DNA from: DATKLX01 sp035542155 | GTDB lineage: Bacteria > Chloroflexota > Anaerolineae > Anaerolineales > Anaerolineaceae | Reading direction: 5' to 3' | Length of the DNA: 14,535 nt | Assembly: GCA_035542155.1 (NCBI GenBank) | Contig: DATKLX010000183.1 | Span: 1-14,535, forward strand | In this document: positions 1 through 5,892 of the stretch, piece after piece | Position numbering within the stretch: position 1 is the stretch's first letter | Layout of the letters: each line of letters begins with the position of its first letter | Program-made: the position numbers and the translations under genes | The notes under the pieces: generated by a model | The model's input: the letters and a program-made list of their open reading frames with translations, nothing else | Told to the model about the DNA's origin: nothing | Database searches by the model: none

Positions 1-55
1 TGGGTCAGGCCGTCCATTGAATTGTAATATTCATTTATTTGATATATGATGTAGA

Positions 56-61
56 TATAAT
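56..61 (+). promoter_or_regulatory. Possible -10 box for the peptidase operon
   Basis: A perfect TATAAT hexamer lies in an AT-rich stretch (about 20-70) some 140 nt before the first gene. No good -35 hexamer sits 16-18 nt upstream; the best candidates are badly spaced. The remaining sequence up to 204 shows no other recognisable element. Confidence 0.35.
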
Positions 62-204
62 CTTGTTTGGATCAACGAGCTGTCTATTCGGTTTCACAGG
101 GAATTCAGGCCGCAAATCAGGTTTCCTCTTTGAGGATTTTGATTGAACAAACTCTGGCAGCGTGAAGACGAACGCGAGTATCCCCGGACAGGGGATGGTG
201 AAGG

Positions 205-567
205 GTGAGCGACTCCACTCCCGAAAAGGATCGGTTGGTCCGGGCTATCCTGGACCTATTGACACCGGCGGAACGCTCGGGATCGGTCGTTTATCTGGCC
301 GATGCAATCTTTCCAGGCGGCACTCGCCTGGCTTTTCCGCGTTCTTCCATCCAGGTTCCCTGGAATGCGGCTGTCGCCTTTATCGACCGCGACCCAATGG
401 CCAACTGGACGCATTCGGCCCGCTTTCTGTTGATCAACCCGGACACCGGGGAGACTGCCAGCTATGAAACCCAGCTTCCACCCTTCGGGTCTGACCCCAA
501 AATCCACTGGCGGGTGATTTATAAAGCCCCGTCAATCCCTGATTCAATGGTTAACCATCCTTCCTGA
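205..567 (+). CDS. Small stand-alone paralogue of the N-terminal domain of the following caspase-like peptidase
   Basis: A 120-residue soluble protein without signal peptide or membrane helix. I do not know a named function. Residues about 29-95 align with residues about 35-105 of the next gene product: both have Y-L then P-G-T-R, then a hydrophobic strand leading into D-x-D-P-x-A-N-[WF]-[ST]-H (D61-H70 here, D68-H77 there), R-[FY]-L-L, G-E, and P-P-F. The peptidase's catalytic part is absent, so this is a single-domain protein and cannot be a protease itself. The GTG start is preceded in frame by a stop at 199-201; AGGGGA at 190-195 is a plausible ribosome binding site. It lies 28 nt before the peptidase gene, so the two are probably co-transcribed. 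Possible roles are a binding partner, substrate adaptor or inhibitor of the peptidase; this is inference. An alternative overlapping frame starting at 162 lacks any such homology. Confidence 0.7.
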   Translation: MSDSTPEKDRLVRAILDLLTPAERSGSVVYLADAIFPGGTRLAFPRSSIQVPWNAAVAFIDRDPMANWTHSARFLLINPDTGETASYETQLPPFGSDPKIHWRVIYKAPSIPDSMVNHPS

Positions 568-595
568 AACTGTATTGGAAAAAAAGGAGACTGGT

Positions 596-1999
596 ATGAC
601 GAAAGAAAATAAAGAAAGACAAGAACAAGAGGCCCTCTTCAACCGGGTGCGCAACCATGGCTTCCAGCAATTAACCTGGGAGAAGCGCAGGACGACCAAT
701 CTATACCTGGACGAGCGGGTCTATGAGCCCGGTACACGAATTGGGCCGCGGCGGGAGGACACGGTGGTCGATCGTTCCACCGTCCTGGTATTCGCCGACG
801 ACGATCCGTTTGCCAATTTTTCCCACAACTGCCGCTACCTGCTTTACGACGCTAAAAATGGCGAGCTGTACCGTGAAAAACCGGCCAGGTTCCCTCCTTT
901 CGAAAAGGAAATACCGCGCACCCTGCAGGCTTTCCACGAGCCGCTGCAATTTCAAACCAATCCGAACTATTTTGTCCACAAACCATACTTTGTCTGCCCA
1001 ATCCTGTGGCCCGAGGGGACCCGCTACGCGATCCTCTACGCGGGGATGACCAATAAACGCCATTTGAACGATATGGAATTCCTCTACCGAACTCTGGTAG
1101 ACAAGTATGGTTTCAGCCCATCCCACATCTACGCGCTCAGCTATGACGGCACGTTGAACACCCAGGATGGAGTTCAGACCCACTGGCCTGGAGATGGATC
1201 TGCCTACCGGATTCACATCACCGGGTCGGGGACACAGACTTCTTTAGAAGCGGCTATCGACGATTTGAAGGGAAAGATCAAATCCAAAGACGTGCTTCTG
1301 ATCCATACCAACAACCACGGCGGGTATGACGGAACGCCTGGAACGGCGAACCTGTGCACCTATCCAAGCTGGGATGGGTATTATGCCAACGATTTCGCCG
1401 CCAAGCTGGCTGGACTGCCCAAATTCCGCAAGCTGATCGTGATGATGGAACAGTGCCACGCCGGCGGGTTCAACGGGCCAATTCTGGCCAACAGCCCGGC
1501 CACGGATACCAGCGTAGCTTCGGCCGCAATCGAGCCGAACAACTCATATGTCACCGCAGACGGCAATTGGGATCCCTTTGCCAGAGATTGGATCTCTGCC
1601 CAGGCCGGACACGACTCTTTCGGTGGTTCCCTGGCCTTCAATCCTGATGGTAATGGGAACGGCATCATCGAAGCAGAGGAAGCCTTCAACTATGCCAATA
1701 TCGTCAGGGATCCGCGCGACACGCCCAATTTCAGTGAGAGTTCAGAGGCTGGAGGAGATATCACTCTGGGGCAGGATTACACGGTCTACTGGAGGTGGTG
1801 GTGCTTTGTTCTCTACGATGTTCTGGAGAGGTATTACATCAAGCTGCCGCCCGAAGAATATTATGACCGGCTGCACAAGATCATGCCTGAGCTCAGCGGT
1901 CTGGCGCGCTCGCTCAACGAAACCTCGCTTAACCTGAACAAGGAATACCGGGAAAAGATCCAGGCGATCGTGACCCCGGTTTTCGGGCGAAGCAGATAA
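596..1999 (+). CDS. Caspase-like (clan CD, C13/C14-type) cysteine peptidase with EF-hand-like loop
   Basis: A 467-residue cytoplasmic-looking protein with no signal peptide. Residues about 1-120 form a domain shared with the preceding small protein. The catalytic part starts near 'RYAILYAG' (about residue 143). It shows the clan CD pattern: a hydrophobic strand ending in N-H-G-G with catalytic His241, and a second strand ending in E-Q-C-H-A-G-G-F with nucleophile Cys287. Residues D351-E362 (DGNGNGIIEAEE) fit a canonical EF-hand loop (D1, N3, N5, G6, I8, E12), suggesting calcium binding; similar loops are, as far as I recall, found in other bacterial peptidases of this kind. The C-terminal ~70 residues are mostly charged and helical. 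The ATG at 596 is chosen because AAGGAG at 584-589 stands 6 nt before it; an in-frame TTG at 575 lacks such a site. Cleavage specificity and targets cannot be read from the sequence. Assignment to C13 versus C14 is unsure. Confidence 0.85.
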   Translation: MTKENKERQEQEALFNRVRNHGFQQLTWEKRRTTNLYLDERVYEPGTRIGPRREDTVVDRSTVLVFADDDPFANFSHNCRYLLYDAKNGELYREKPARFPPFEKEIPRTLQAFHEPLQFQTNPNYFVHKPYFVCPILWPEGTRYAILYAGMTNKRHLNDMEFLYRTLVDKYGFSPSHIYALSYDGTLNTQDGVQTHWPGDGSAYRIHITGSGTQTSLEAAIDDLKGKIKSKDVLLIHTNNHGGYDGTPGTANLCTYPSWDGYYANDFAAKLAGLPKFRKLIVMMEQCHAGGFNGPILANSPATDTSVASAAIEPNNSYVTADGNWDPFARDWISAQAGHDSFGGSLAFNPDGNGNGIIEAEEAFNYANIVRDPRDTPNFSESSEAGGDITLGQDYTVYWRWWCFVLYDVLERYYIKLPPEEYYDRLHKIMPELSGLARSLNETSLNLNKEYREKIQAIVTPVFGRSR

Positions 2000-2004
2000 T
2001 CGGG

Positions 2005-2142
2005 AACCACTGTGACTGCGGCGGCCAGCGGAAGCAGCGTATCCCCGCGCATCGCGGCGCGAATGGTTACGAACAGCACCCGATCGGTGGCATCCTTGAG
2101 AAGGTAACCTCGTGCGCCGGCTCGCAGCCGGCGCACGATCAA
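2005..2142 (-). pseudogene. Remnant of a NarL/FixJ-family response regulator (receiver domain alpha4-beta5-alpha5)
   Basis: The minus-strand frame from 2142 to 2005 encodes about 46 residues that include R-A-G-A-R-G-Y-L-L-K-D, then I-R-A-A-x-R-G-D-T-L-L-P. This is the hallmark end of a LuxR-type response regulator receiver domain, including the conserved Lys of the LLKD motif. The phospho-acceptor Asp half, the linker and the HTH domain are all missing, and the frame runs straight on into the antisense of the peptidase gene. There is no credible start or ribosome binding site. It therefore looks like a decayed internal fragment lying between two convergent genes rather than a working gene. 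Confidence 0.65.
2111..2137. repeat. Perfect 12-bp stem, 3-nt loop inverted repeat
   Basis: CGTGCGCCGGCT at 2111-2122 is the exact reverse complement of AGCCGGCGCACG at 2126-2137, with loop CGC. It lies in the convergent space between the peptidase gene and the DUF2269 gene, inside the response-regulator remnant. It could act as a bidirectional transcription-stop hairpin, but no T-run follows on either strand. It may also be a by-product of the Arg/Ala-rich codons of the remnant. Confidence 0.4.
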
Positions 2143-2155
2143 TGGGGCGAGAAGG

Positions 2156-2656
2156 TTAGAAGGGTTTCATCAGCATGAGCAGGAGAATGACCGCCAACCC
2201 ACCCAGGCCGGACCAGGCCAGCAGGCGAGAATGACCGGAGGCGATCAGGGTCCTGAGCTGTTCGGGCGTTTCGGCGGTGACGGGTATGGGGGCGCGATTC
2301 TCCGACTGGTTGGGAGCAGCGATCCCCAGCGCTGAGCGCAGCGTTTCGAAGTAAGCCCGCCCGTATCTGCCCATCACAAAGCTGAGCGCGAAGAATACGG
2401 CCAGCGCCAGCCAGATCCAACCCATGCGCCACCATTTGGCCAGGAAACCTCCAGCGATCCCGGTGATCAGCACCAGGATGAGAGTAATGTACATCGGGTT
2501 CAGGGTAGCTCGAGAGAGCTCCAGCAAGGTACAAATCCGTTCCCGGTCCCGCTCTCCCTGCAAGCGAAACAGCACCACTACCGAAACACCATGCGCCATG
2601 ACAAATCCAAAGGCGCTGATGACGTGAATGAGAACAACCCAGGGATAAACAGACAT
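2156..2656 (-). CDS. DUF2269-like four-helix integral membrane protein
   Basis: A 166-residue membrane protein. Hydrophobic segments lie at about residues 5-28, 54-72, 78-97 and 146-164. The first holds 'HVISAFGFVMAHG' with His11 and His22, followed by a charged loop and 'LNPMYITLILVLITGIAGG'. This pattern resembles the DUF2269 (predicted integral membrane) family, some members of which are related to copper-resistance CopD-like proteins; the precise function is unknown. The ATG at 2656 is chosen because GGAGG (complement of 2662-2666) lies 5 nt upstream; the in-frame GTG at 2668 overlaps that site. It is downstream of, and in the same direction as, the TlpA-like gene (282 nt gap), so a shared transcript is possible but not shown. 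Confidence 0.6.
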   Translation of the reverse strand: MSVYPWVVLIHVISAFGFVMAHGVSVVVLFRLQGERDRERICTLLELSRATLNPMYITLILVLITGIAGGFLAKWWRMGWIWLALAVFFALSFVMGRYGRAYFETLRSALGIAAPNQSENRAPIPVTAETPEQLRTLIASGHSRLLAWSGLGGLAVILLLMLMKPF

Positions 2657-2938
2657 GGCAACCTCCACCTCTATTCTGAATGACCGATGCTATGATGATA
2701 CCCTATGACCATAACGATACCGTTACGGAGATGCGTTTGGCTAGAGCAGGAGGTTGTGTTATTGAAGATCGTGTTGTTTGTCATCGCCCTGGTCTATTTG
2801 GCGGGCGCATTTCAGCGAGTTGCCGGATCAAGCTTGAGATCCGACACGGTCGGCACCCCCATTTTTTCCTCGGCCGTCCATCGCAGCAAGGCGCGCAGCC
2901 TGGCCCACAATTCGTTGATAATTCTGCCAAATGATTTC
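2657..2938. other. 282-nt gap between the TlpA-like and DUF2269-like genes; no gene assigned
   Basis: No convincing gene was found. A plus-strand frame can begin at a TTG near 2763 behind AGGAGG (2749-2754) and encodes a hydrophobic start, but it runs for hundreds of bases into the antisense of the TlpA-like gene and I recognise no family. A small palindrome, TAACG-ATAC-CGTTA, lies at 2712-2725 upstream of the DUF2269 gene and could be an operator; this is weak. Confidence 0.3.
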
Positions 2939-3505
2939 TTACTTCAAGGTCGCCATTGTCCGCTCGATCAGCTTCAGGTCCACGGCGCCCAGGTTTTCAC
3001 CTTGAAGTACGCCCTGGGCATCCACCCAGAACGTCACCGGGAGCACGCGGACGCCATATTTCCCCTGGATGGCAGAATCCGGATCCAGGACGACGGGAAG
3101 GTTGAGGTTCAATTGTTTGAGAAACGCGCGGGCCGCACCGGCCTCCTCACCGGCGTTGACCGCCAGCACTACCAGCTGTTTACCAGAATCACGCTCGACC
3201 GCCTTTTGCCATTCGGGCAGCTCGGTTTTACAGGGCTCGCACCAGGTGGCCCAAAACGTAACTGCTACAATTGACCCTTTCAGATCACTGAGCCGTACAC
3301 TCTGGTCGTCCAGGGTTGCGGCTTTGAAATCGGGAGCGGGCGCGCCGATTGTCACCCCGCTGGGAGCAGCCTGCTTCCCATTCTGCAAGCTGCCCGGAAG
3401 CCCAGTCAGGGTCAGGACCGCGGCCAGAATGCCCAGAATCGGAAAAACAATCAGAACCCACAACCCTGAAAGACGGCCTCGTTTCGGATCGCTCACGGCA
3501 GCCAC
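2939..3505 (-). CDS. Membrane-anchored TlpA/ResA-type thiol-disulfide oxidoreductase
   Basis: A 188-residue protein with one N-terminal membrane helix (about residues 15-37) and an extracytoplasmic thioredoxin-fold domain. The domain opens with the AhpC/TSA-Redoxin signature G-A-P-A-P-D-F (54-60) and L-S-D-L-K-G. The active site is W-C-E-P-C (Cys89, Cys92) in F-W-A-T-W-C, and the cis-proline loop is V-L-P-V-T-F (Pro156). Proteins of this kind reduce or exchange disulfides outside the membrane, often for cytochrome c or copper-site maturation; no such genes are adjacent, so the substrate is unknown. The start is the GTG at 3505, with AAGGA just 2 nt upstream, a tight spacing; the GTG nine bases downstream (3496) is the alternative. 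The membrane helix is kept with either. Confidence 0.85.
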   Translation of the reverse strand: MAAVSDPKRGRLSGLWVLIVFPILGILAAVLTLTGLPGSLQNGKQAAPSGVTIGAPAPDFKAATLDDQSVRLSDLKGSIVAVTFWATWCEPCKTELPEWQKAVERDSGKQLVVLAVNAGEEAGAARAFLKQLNLNLPVVLDPDSAIQGKYGVRVLPVTFWVDAQGVLQGENLGAVDLKLIERTMATLK

Positions 3506-3555
3506 GTTCCTTGCATTCCGTCCTGAGTGACCTGGATCAATTTCTCGGTTGCCAC

Positions 3556-3636
3556 TTAGTACTTTTCGCCAAAGAAAACAGCCAAGAGCAGCAGGAGAAT
3601 GCTTTTGGCATATTTCTGAACCATTTCCTTCACCAT
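3556..3636 (-). CDS. Tiny hydrophobic peptide, possible small membrane protein
   Basis: A 26-codon frame, M-V-K-E-M-V-Q-K-Y-A-K followed by S-I-L-L-L-L-L-A-V-F-F-G and the polar end E-K-Y, has the shape of a single-span membrane peptide with a positively charged N-terminus. Its ATG overlaps the stop codon of the preceding fragment (ATGGTGA). It ends 50 nt before the TlpA-like start. An internal ATG at 3624 has AAGGA too close in front. No family is recognised and it could be a chance frame. Confidence 0.3.
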   Translation of the reverse strand: MVKEMVQKYAKSILLLLLAVFFGEKY

Positions 3637-3740
3637 CCTAGAATGACGTTGATGAACACAGCGCCGAGGGCGACCGAAAGAAAGGTCACGAGGATCAGGT
3701 AGAAAACCATCTTCGGCCCAAACACGAGAAAACCCAGATA
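3630..3740 (-). pseudogene. Probable remnant of a UPF0718/ArsP_1 permease C-terminus
   Basis: On the minus strand one frame reads Y-L-G-F-L-V-F-G-P-K, then M-V-F-Y-L-I-L-V-T-F and L-S-V-A-L-G-A-V-F-I-N-V-I-L-G-W, then stop. It resembles the last part of the permeases encoded at 9095-10132 and 12247-13320, which have A-F-L-V-F-G-P-M-V-D-I-K-S, a short loop, then a final helix ending in an Asn-containing tail. Here the M-V-D-I residues and the loop are missing between F-G-P and the helix, as if about 20 codons had been deleted. An ATG at 3710 could still start a 26-residue one-helix peptide, but no ribosome binding site precedes it. A real micro-membrane-protein is the alternative. Confidence 0.4.
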
Positions 3741-3756
3741 CGAATAATAGCATATT

Positions 3757-3785
3757 TTGACTACTCTAATGCATTATGTTATATT
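3757..3785 (+). promoter_or_regulatory. Sigma-70-type promoter of the CRP-family regulator gene
   Basis: TTGACT (3757-3762), a 17-nt spacer and TATATT (3780-3785) form a near-consensus promoter. Transcription would begin near 3792, leaving a leader of about 64 nt before the ATG at 3856. The surrounding stretch is AT-rich compared with the flanking genes. Confidence 0.7.
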
Positions 3786-3855
3786 GCCATGAGGATGAAA
3801 TCCTTCCGGCTCAGGCTGATTCATTTTCTGATTGAAAAGAATGGGGTAGAGTATC

Positions 3856-4800
3856 ATGATGAACCATATCCTCCTGGCCGGTGATTGGACCGGCTGCCTG
3901 GAATTTATCGACCTCCTGAGCTCGAGAGGCTACCTGGTCAGTATCCTTCCCGGCCAATCTGAAGCGACCATCCCCGGCGATCTGGTAGTTACCCGCCAGG
4001 CGGATCCGGGTCTGATGAGCCAAATCGAGCAATCCGGCTTGGCCTGGCTGGCCTGGTGCCCGGCTAACCAGGACGAACAGATTGCCCGCGCTTACCAATA
4101 CGGTGCCCAGGCGGCGTTTCCGGTGGGCACTCCCGACGGAGTAGTTCTGGAGATTATCCAGCGTACATTGGAGCGCATTTCCCCCAACCACGAAAAACTG
4201 GAAGTGAATATGGCTCAGCGCCGATATCAGCGCGGCGACCTGATCCTCCTCGAACCGGATGCCGTCGTGCACGTGCAAAAGGGGATCATCGCTCAGAACA
4301 TGGTCCATCTGGATGGATCCGAGGTGCTCTTGGGCTTGTGCGGTCCCCAGCAGATGATGGTTCCCCATCCCGCGGATACCTGCTATATCCAGCTGGTCGC
4401 CCATACCGACGCGGTCGTGACCATCCAGTCCTGGGATCTGGCTTCTCGCGACACGGATTTTCCCGAAAAGCTGCGCTTCCGCCTGCAGCAGATGGAAGCC
4501 TGGGCCGCCATGCAAGCCCGCCCGCACCTGGATCAGCGGGTGCTGGGCATCCTGTCTCTGTTGGCGGAGCAATTCGGGATTTCAACTCCTGAGGGACAGG
4601 TCATCGATCTGCGCATCACCCATGTCCAGCTCGCCTCGGCAGTAGGCGCCACACGCACAACGATTACCCGCACACTCGGCGACCTGCGCCGCCAGGGAGC
4701 GATCTCCCTCATCCAGACCCCCGATGGAGAACGGATCTGCCTGCTCCACGGGGAGCAAGTCTCTCACGGAAAATTCAGCGGGGACAAATCTCCTGTCTAA
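3856..4800 (+). CDS. CRP/FNR-family transcriptional regulator with a receiver-like N-terminal domain
   Basis: A 314-residue regulator, about 90 residues longer than typical CRP/FNR proteins (~220-230). Residues about 1-108 have the strand/helix rhythm of a response regulator receiver (H-I-L-L-A-G-D; G-D-L-V-V at 41-45; A-W-L-A-W-C; A-x-x-Y-G-A-Q-A-A-F-P-V ending in a helix), but the phospho-acceptor Asp after the third strand and the conserved Lys are absent. Residues about 118-215 fit a divergent cyclic-nucleotide-binding beta-barrel without FNR-type cluster cysteines. Residues about 225-297 are a CRP-type winged helix: T-H-V-Q-L-A-S-A-V-G-A-T-R-T-T-I-T-R-T-L, then G-D-L-R-R-Q-G-A-I. The ligand is unknown. 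It lies 152 nt upstream of the metal-binding lipoprotein gene in the same orientation, so it is a candidate regulator of that locus. The ATG at 3856 follows GGGGTAGAG; ATG 3859 is equally possible. Confidence 0.85.
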   Translation: MMNHILLAGDWTGCLEFIDLLSSRGYLVSILPGQSEATIPGDLVVTRQADPGLMSQIEQSGLAWLAWCPANQDEQIARAYQYGAQAAFPVGTPDGVVLEIIQRTLERISPNHEKLEVNMAQRRYQRGDLILLEPDAVVHVQKGIIAQNMVHLDGSEVLLGLCGPQQMMVPHPADTCYIQLVAHTDAVVTIQSWDLASRDTDFPEKLRFRLQQMEAWAAMQARPHLDQRVLGILSLLAEQFGISTPEGQVIDLRITHVQLASAVGATRTTITRTLGDLRRQGAISLIQTPDGERICLLHGEQVSHGKFSGDKSPV

Positions 4801-4900
4801 AATACACACAAAATGAGTCTGATTTACTACACATACTTGGTGTCAGGAAATACTCCATTGACGGTTGAGAACGGGTAGGATTTCTCCCGATGCAATCGGT

Positions 4901-4925
4901 TGGTTTCACTTCTCTGGTGAAACCA
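4901..4925 (+). promoter_or_regulatory. Inverted repeat (9-7-9) upstream of the metal-binding lipoprotein gene
   Basis: TGGTTTCAC (4901-4909) and GTGAAACCA (4917-4925) are perfect reverse complements around a 7-nt centre, 28 nt before the GTG start. It could be an operator for a dimeric repressor (for example a metalloregulator) or an mRNA hairpin close to the ribosome binding site. The half-site orientation (TCAC...GTGA) is the reverse of the usual CRP site. No T-run follows, so it is not an ordinary terminator for the regulator gene. Confidence 0.5.
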
Positions 4926-4952
4926 GTGATCCTGGAAAATTTGGAGTGAACC

Positions 4953-5876
4953 GTGATGGAGAAAAGAAATTCGATTCTGTTGTCGATTGGATTGATTCTG
5001 GCATTGATCCTTTCCGCATGCCAGTCGGGGGCATCCGGAACGAGCGGGAAAAAGACGATCGTGGTGACCTATTCGATCATGGGGGCAGTGGTGAAAGATC
5101 TCGTCGGAGATCAGGCGACGGTGGTCGTCCCGATGCCCAACGGGCAGGATCCCCACGAGTGGGAGCCCTCGGCCCGAGATATCGAAACCATTAACCGGGC
5201 CAACCTGATCGTCCAGAACGGTTTGGGGCTGGAGGGCGGGATGCAAAAAGCGTTGTCCCAGGCCAAAGAAGGCGGGGTCAAGTTCTTTACCGCCTCGGAT
5301 TATATCCCCATCCGCCACGTGGGCAAGGGGGAAGGCTTACCGACCGGCGACCCTGACCAGGCTGAAGGGGCCGAAGACCCACACCTGTGGATGGACCCGG
5401 TGGATATTAAGCTGGTGGTCGATGCCCTGGCCACGTTGTGCAAATCAGACCTGGGGATCGATGTGAGCGTCCGGGCGAAAGACCTCGACTCGCGCCTGGA
5501 CGGGCTGAACCAGGAGGTCCAAACTCAAGTGCAGGCGATTCCCGCATCCAACCGAAAGCTGGTCACCGGGCACGAATCGATGGGGTATTACGCTCAACGC
5601 TACGGGTTCAAGCTGGTCGGCGCGCTGATCCCCAGCCTGAGCTCGCAGGCTGAAGTATCCGCCTCAGACCTGGCCGCGCTCAAGCAGCAGATCCAGGAAA
5701 ACCAGGTGAAAGCCATCTTTACCGAGCTGGGCACCCCCAAGGCCGTTTCTGAGGCGATCGGGAAGGAGACCGGGGTGAAGGTCGTCGAGCTGACCACCCA
5801 CAGTCTTCCCCCGGATGGCTCCTATTTCACGTTTCTCCGCAACCTGACTGAGGTGATTGTCAAAAATCTCAAATGA
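4953..5876 (+). CDS. Zinc/manganese-type ABC substrate-binding lipoprotein (ZnuA/cluster A-I family)
   Basis: A 307-residue secreted lipoprotein: signal helix (about 7-21) and lipobox L-S-A-C (Cys23). The body matches the metal-binding cluster A-I family: D-P-H-E-W-E-P-S with His68, D-P-H-L-W-M-D-P with His144, and G-H-E-S-M-G-Y-Y-A-Q-R-Y-G with His207 give three ligand histidines. The fourth ligand, usually Asp in a V-V-x-L-D-x-L motif, is replaced here by E-L-T-T-H-S-L-P, so Glu279 or His283 may serve. There is no long His-rich loop. Such proteins hand Zn2+ or Mn2+ to an ABC permease, but no ABC ATPase or permease is in the window; the neighbours are UPF0718/DUF1980 transport genes. GGAG (4943-4946) is 6 nt from the GTG at 4953 and 9 nt from the ATG at 4956; either start works. 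It is followed after 16 nt by the propeller lipoprotein gene. Confidence 0.88.
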   Translation: MMEKRNSILLSIGLILALILSACQSGASGTSGKKTIVVTYSIMGAVVKDLVGDQATVVVPMPNGQDPHEWEPSARDIETINRANLIVQNGLGLEGGMQKALSQAKEGGVKFFTASDYIPIRHVGKGEGLPTGDPDQAEGAEDPHLWMDPVDIKLVVDALATLCKSDLGIDVSVRAKDLDSRLDGLNQEVQTQVQAIPASNRKLVTGHESMGYYAQRYGFKLVGALIPSLSSQAEVSASDLAALKQQIQENQVKAIFTELGTPKAVSEAIGKETGVKVVELTTHSLPPDGSYFTFLRNLTEVIVKNLK

Positions 5877-5892
5877 GTGGTTTTCTACAGGT

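Noticed and set aside
162..467. A 101-codon frame overlapping the small paralogue gene
   Set aside because: It shows no family resemblance, while the frame starting at 205 is clearly homologous to the peptidase N-terminus.
2111..2137. A classic intrinsic terminator between the peptidase and DUF2269 genes
   Set aside because: The stem is perfect but neither side is followed by a T-run; listed only as an inverted repeat.
2705..3274. A 189-codon plus-strand frame antisense to the TlpA-like gene
   Set aside because: Most of it is the antisense of a well-supported thioredoxin gene; only its first ~20 residues are hydrophobic and no family is recognised.
3811..4572. A 253-codon minus-strand frame
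   Set aside because: It is the antisense shadow of the CRP-family regulator; its composition is not protein-like and it has no recognisable domain.
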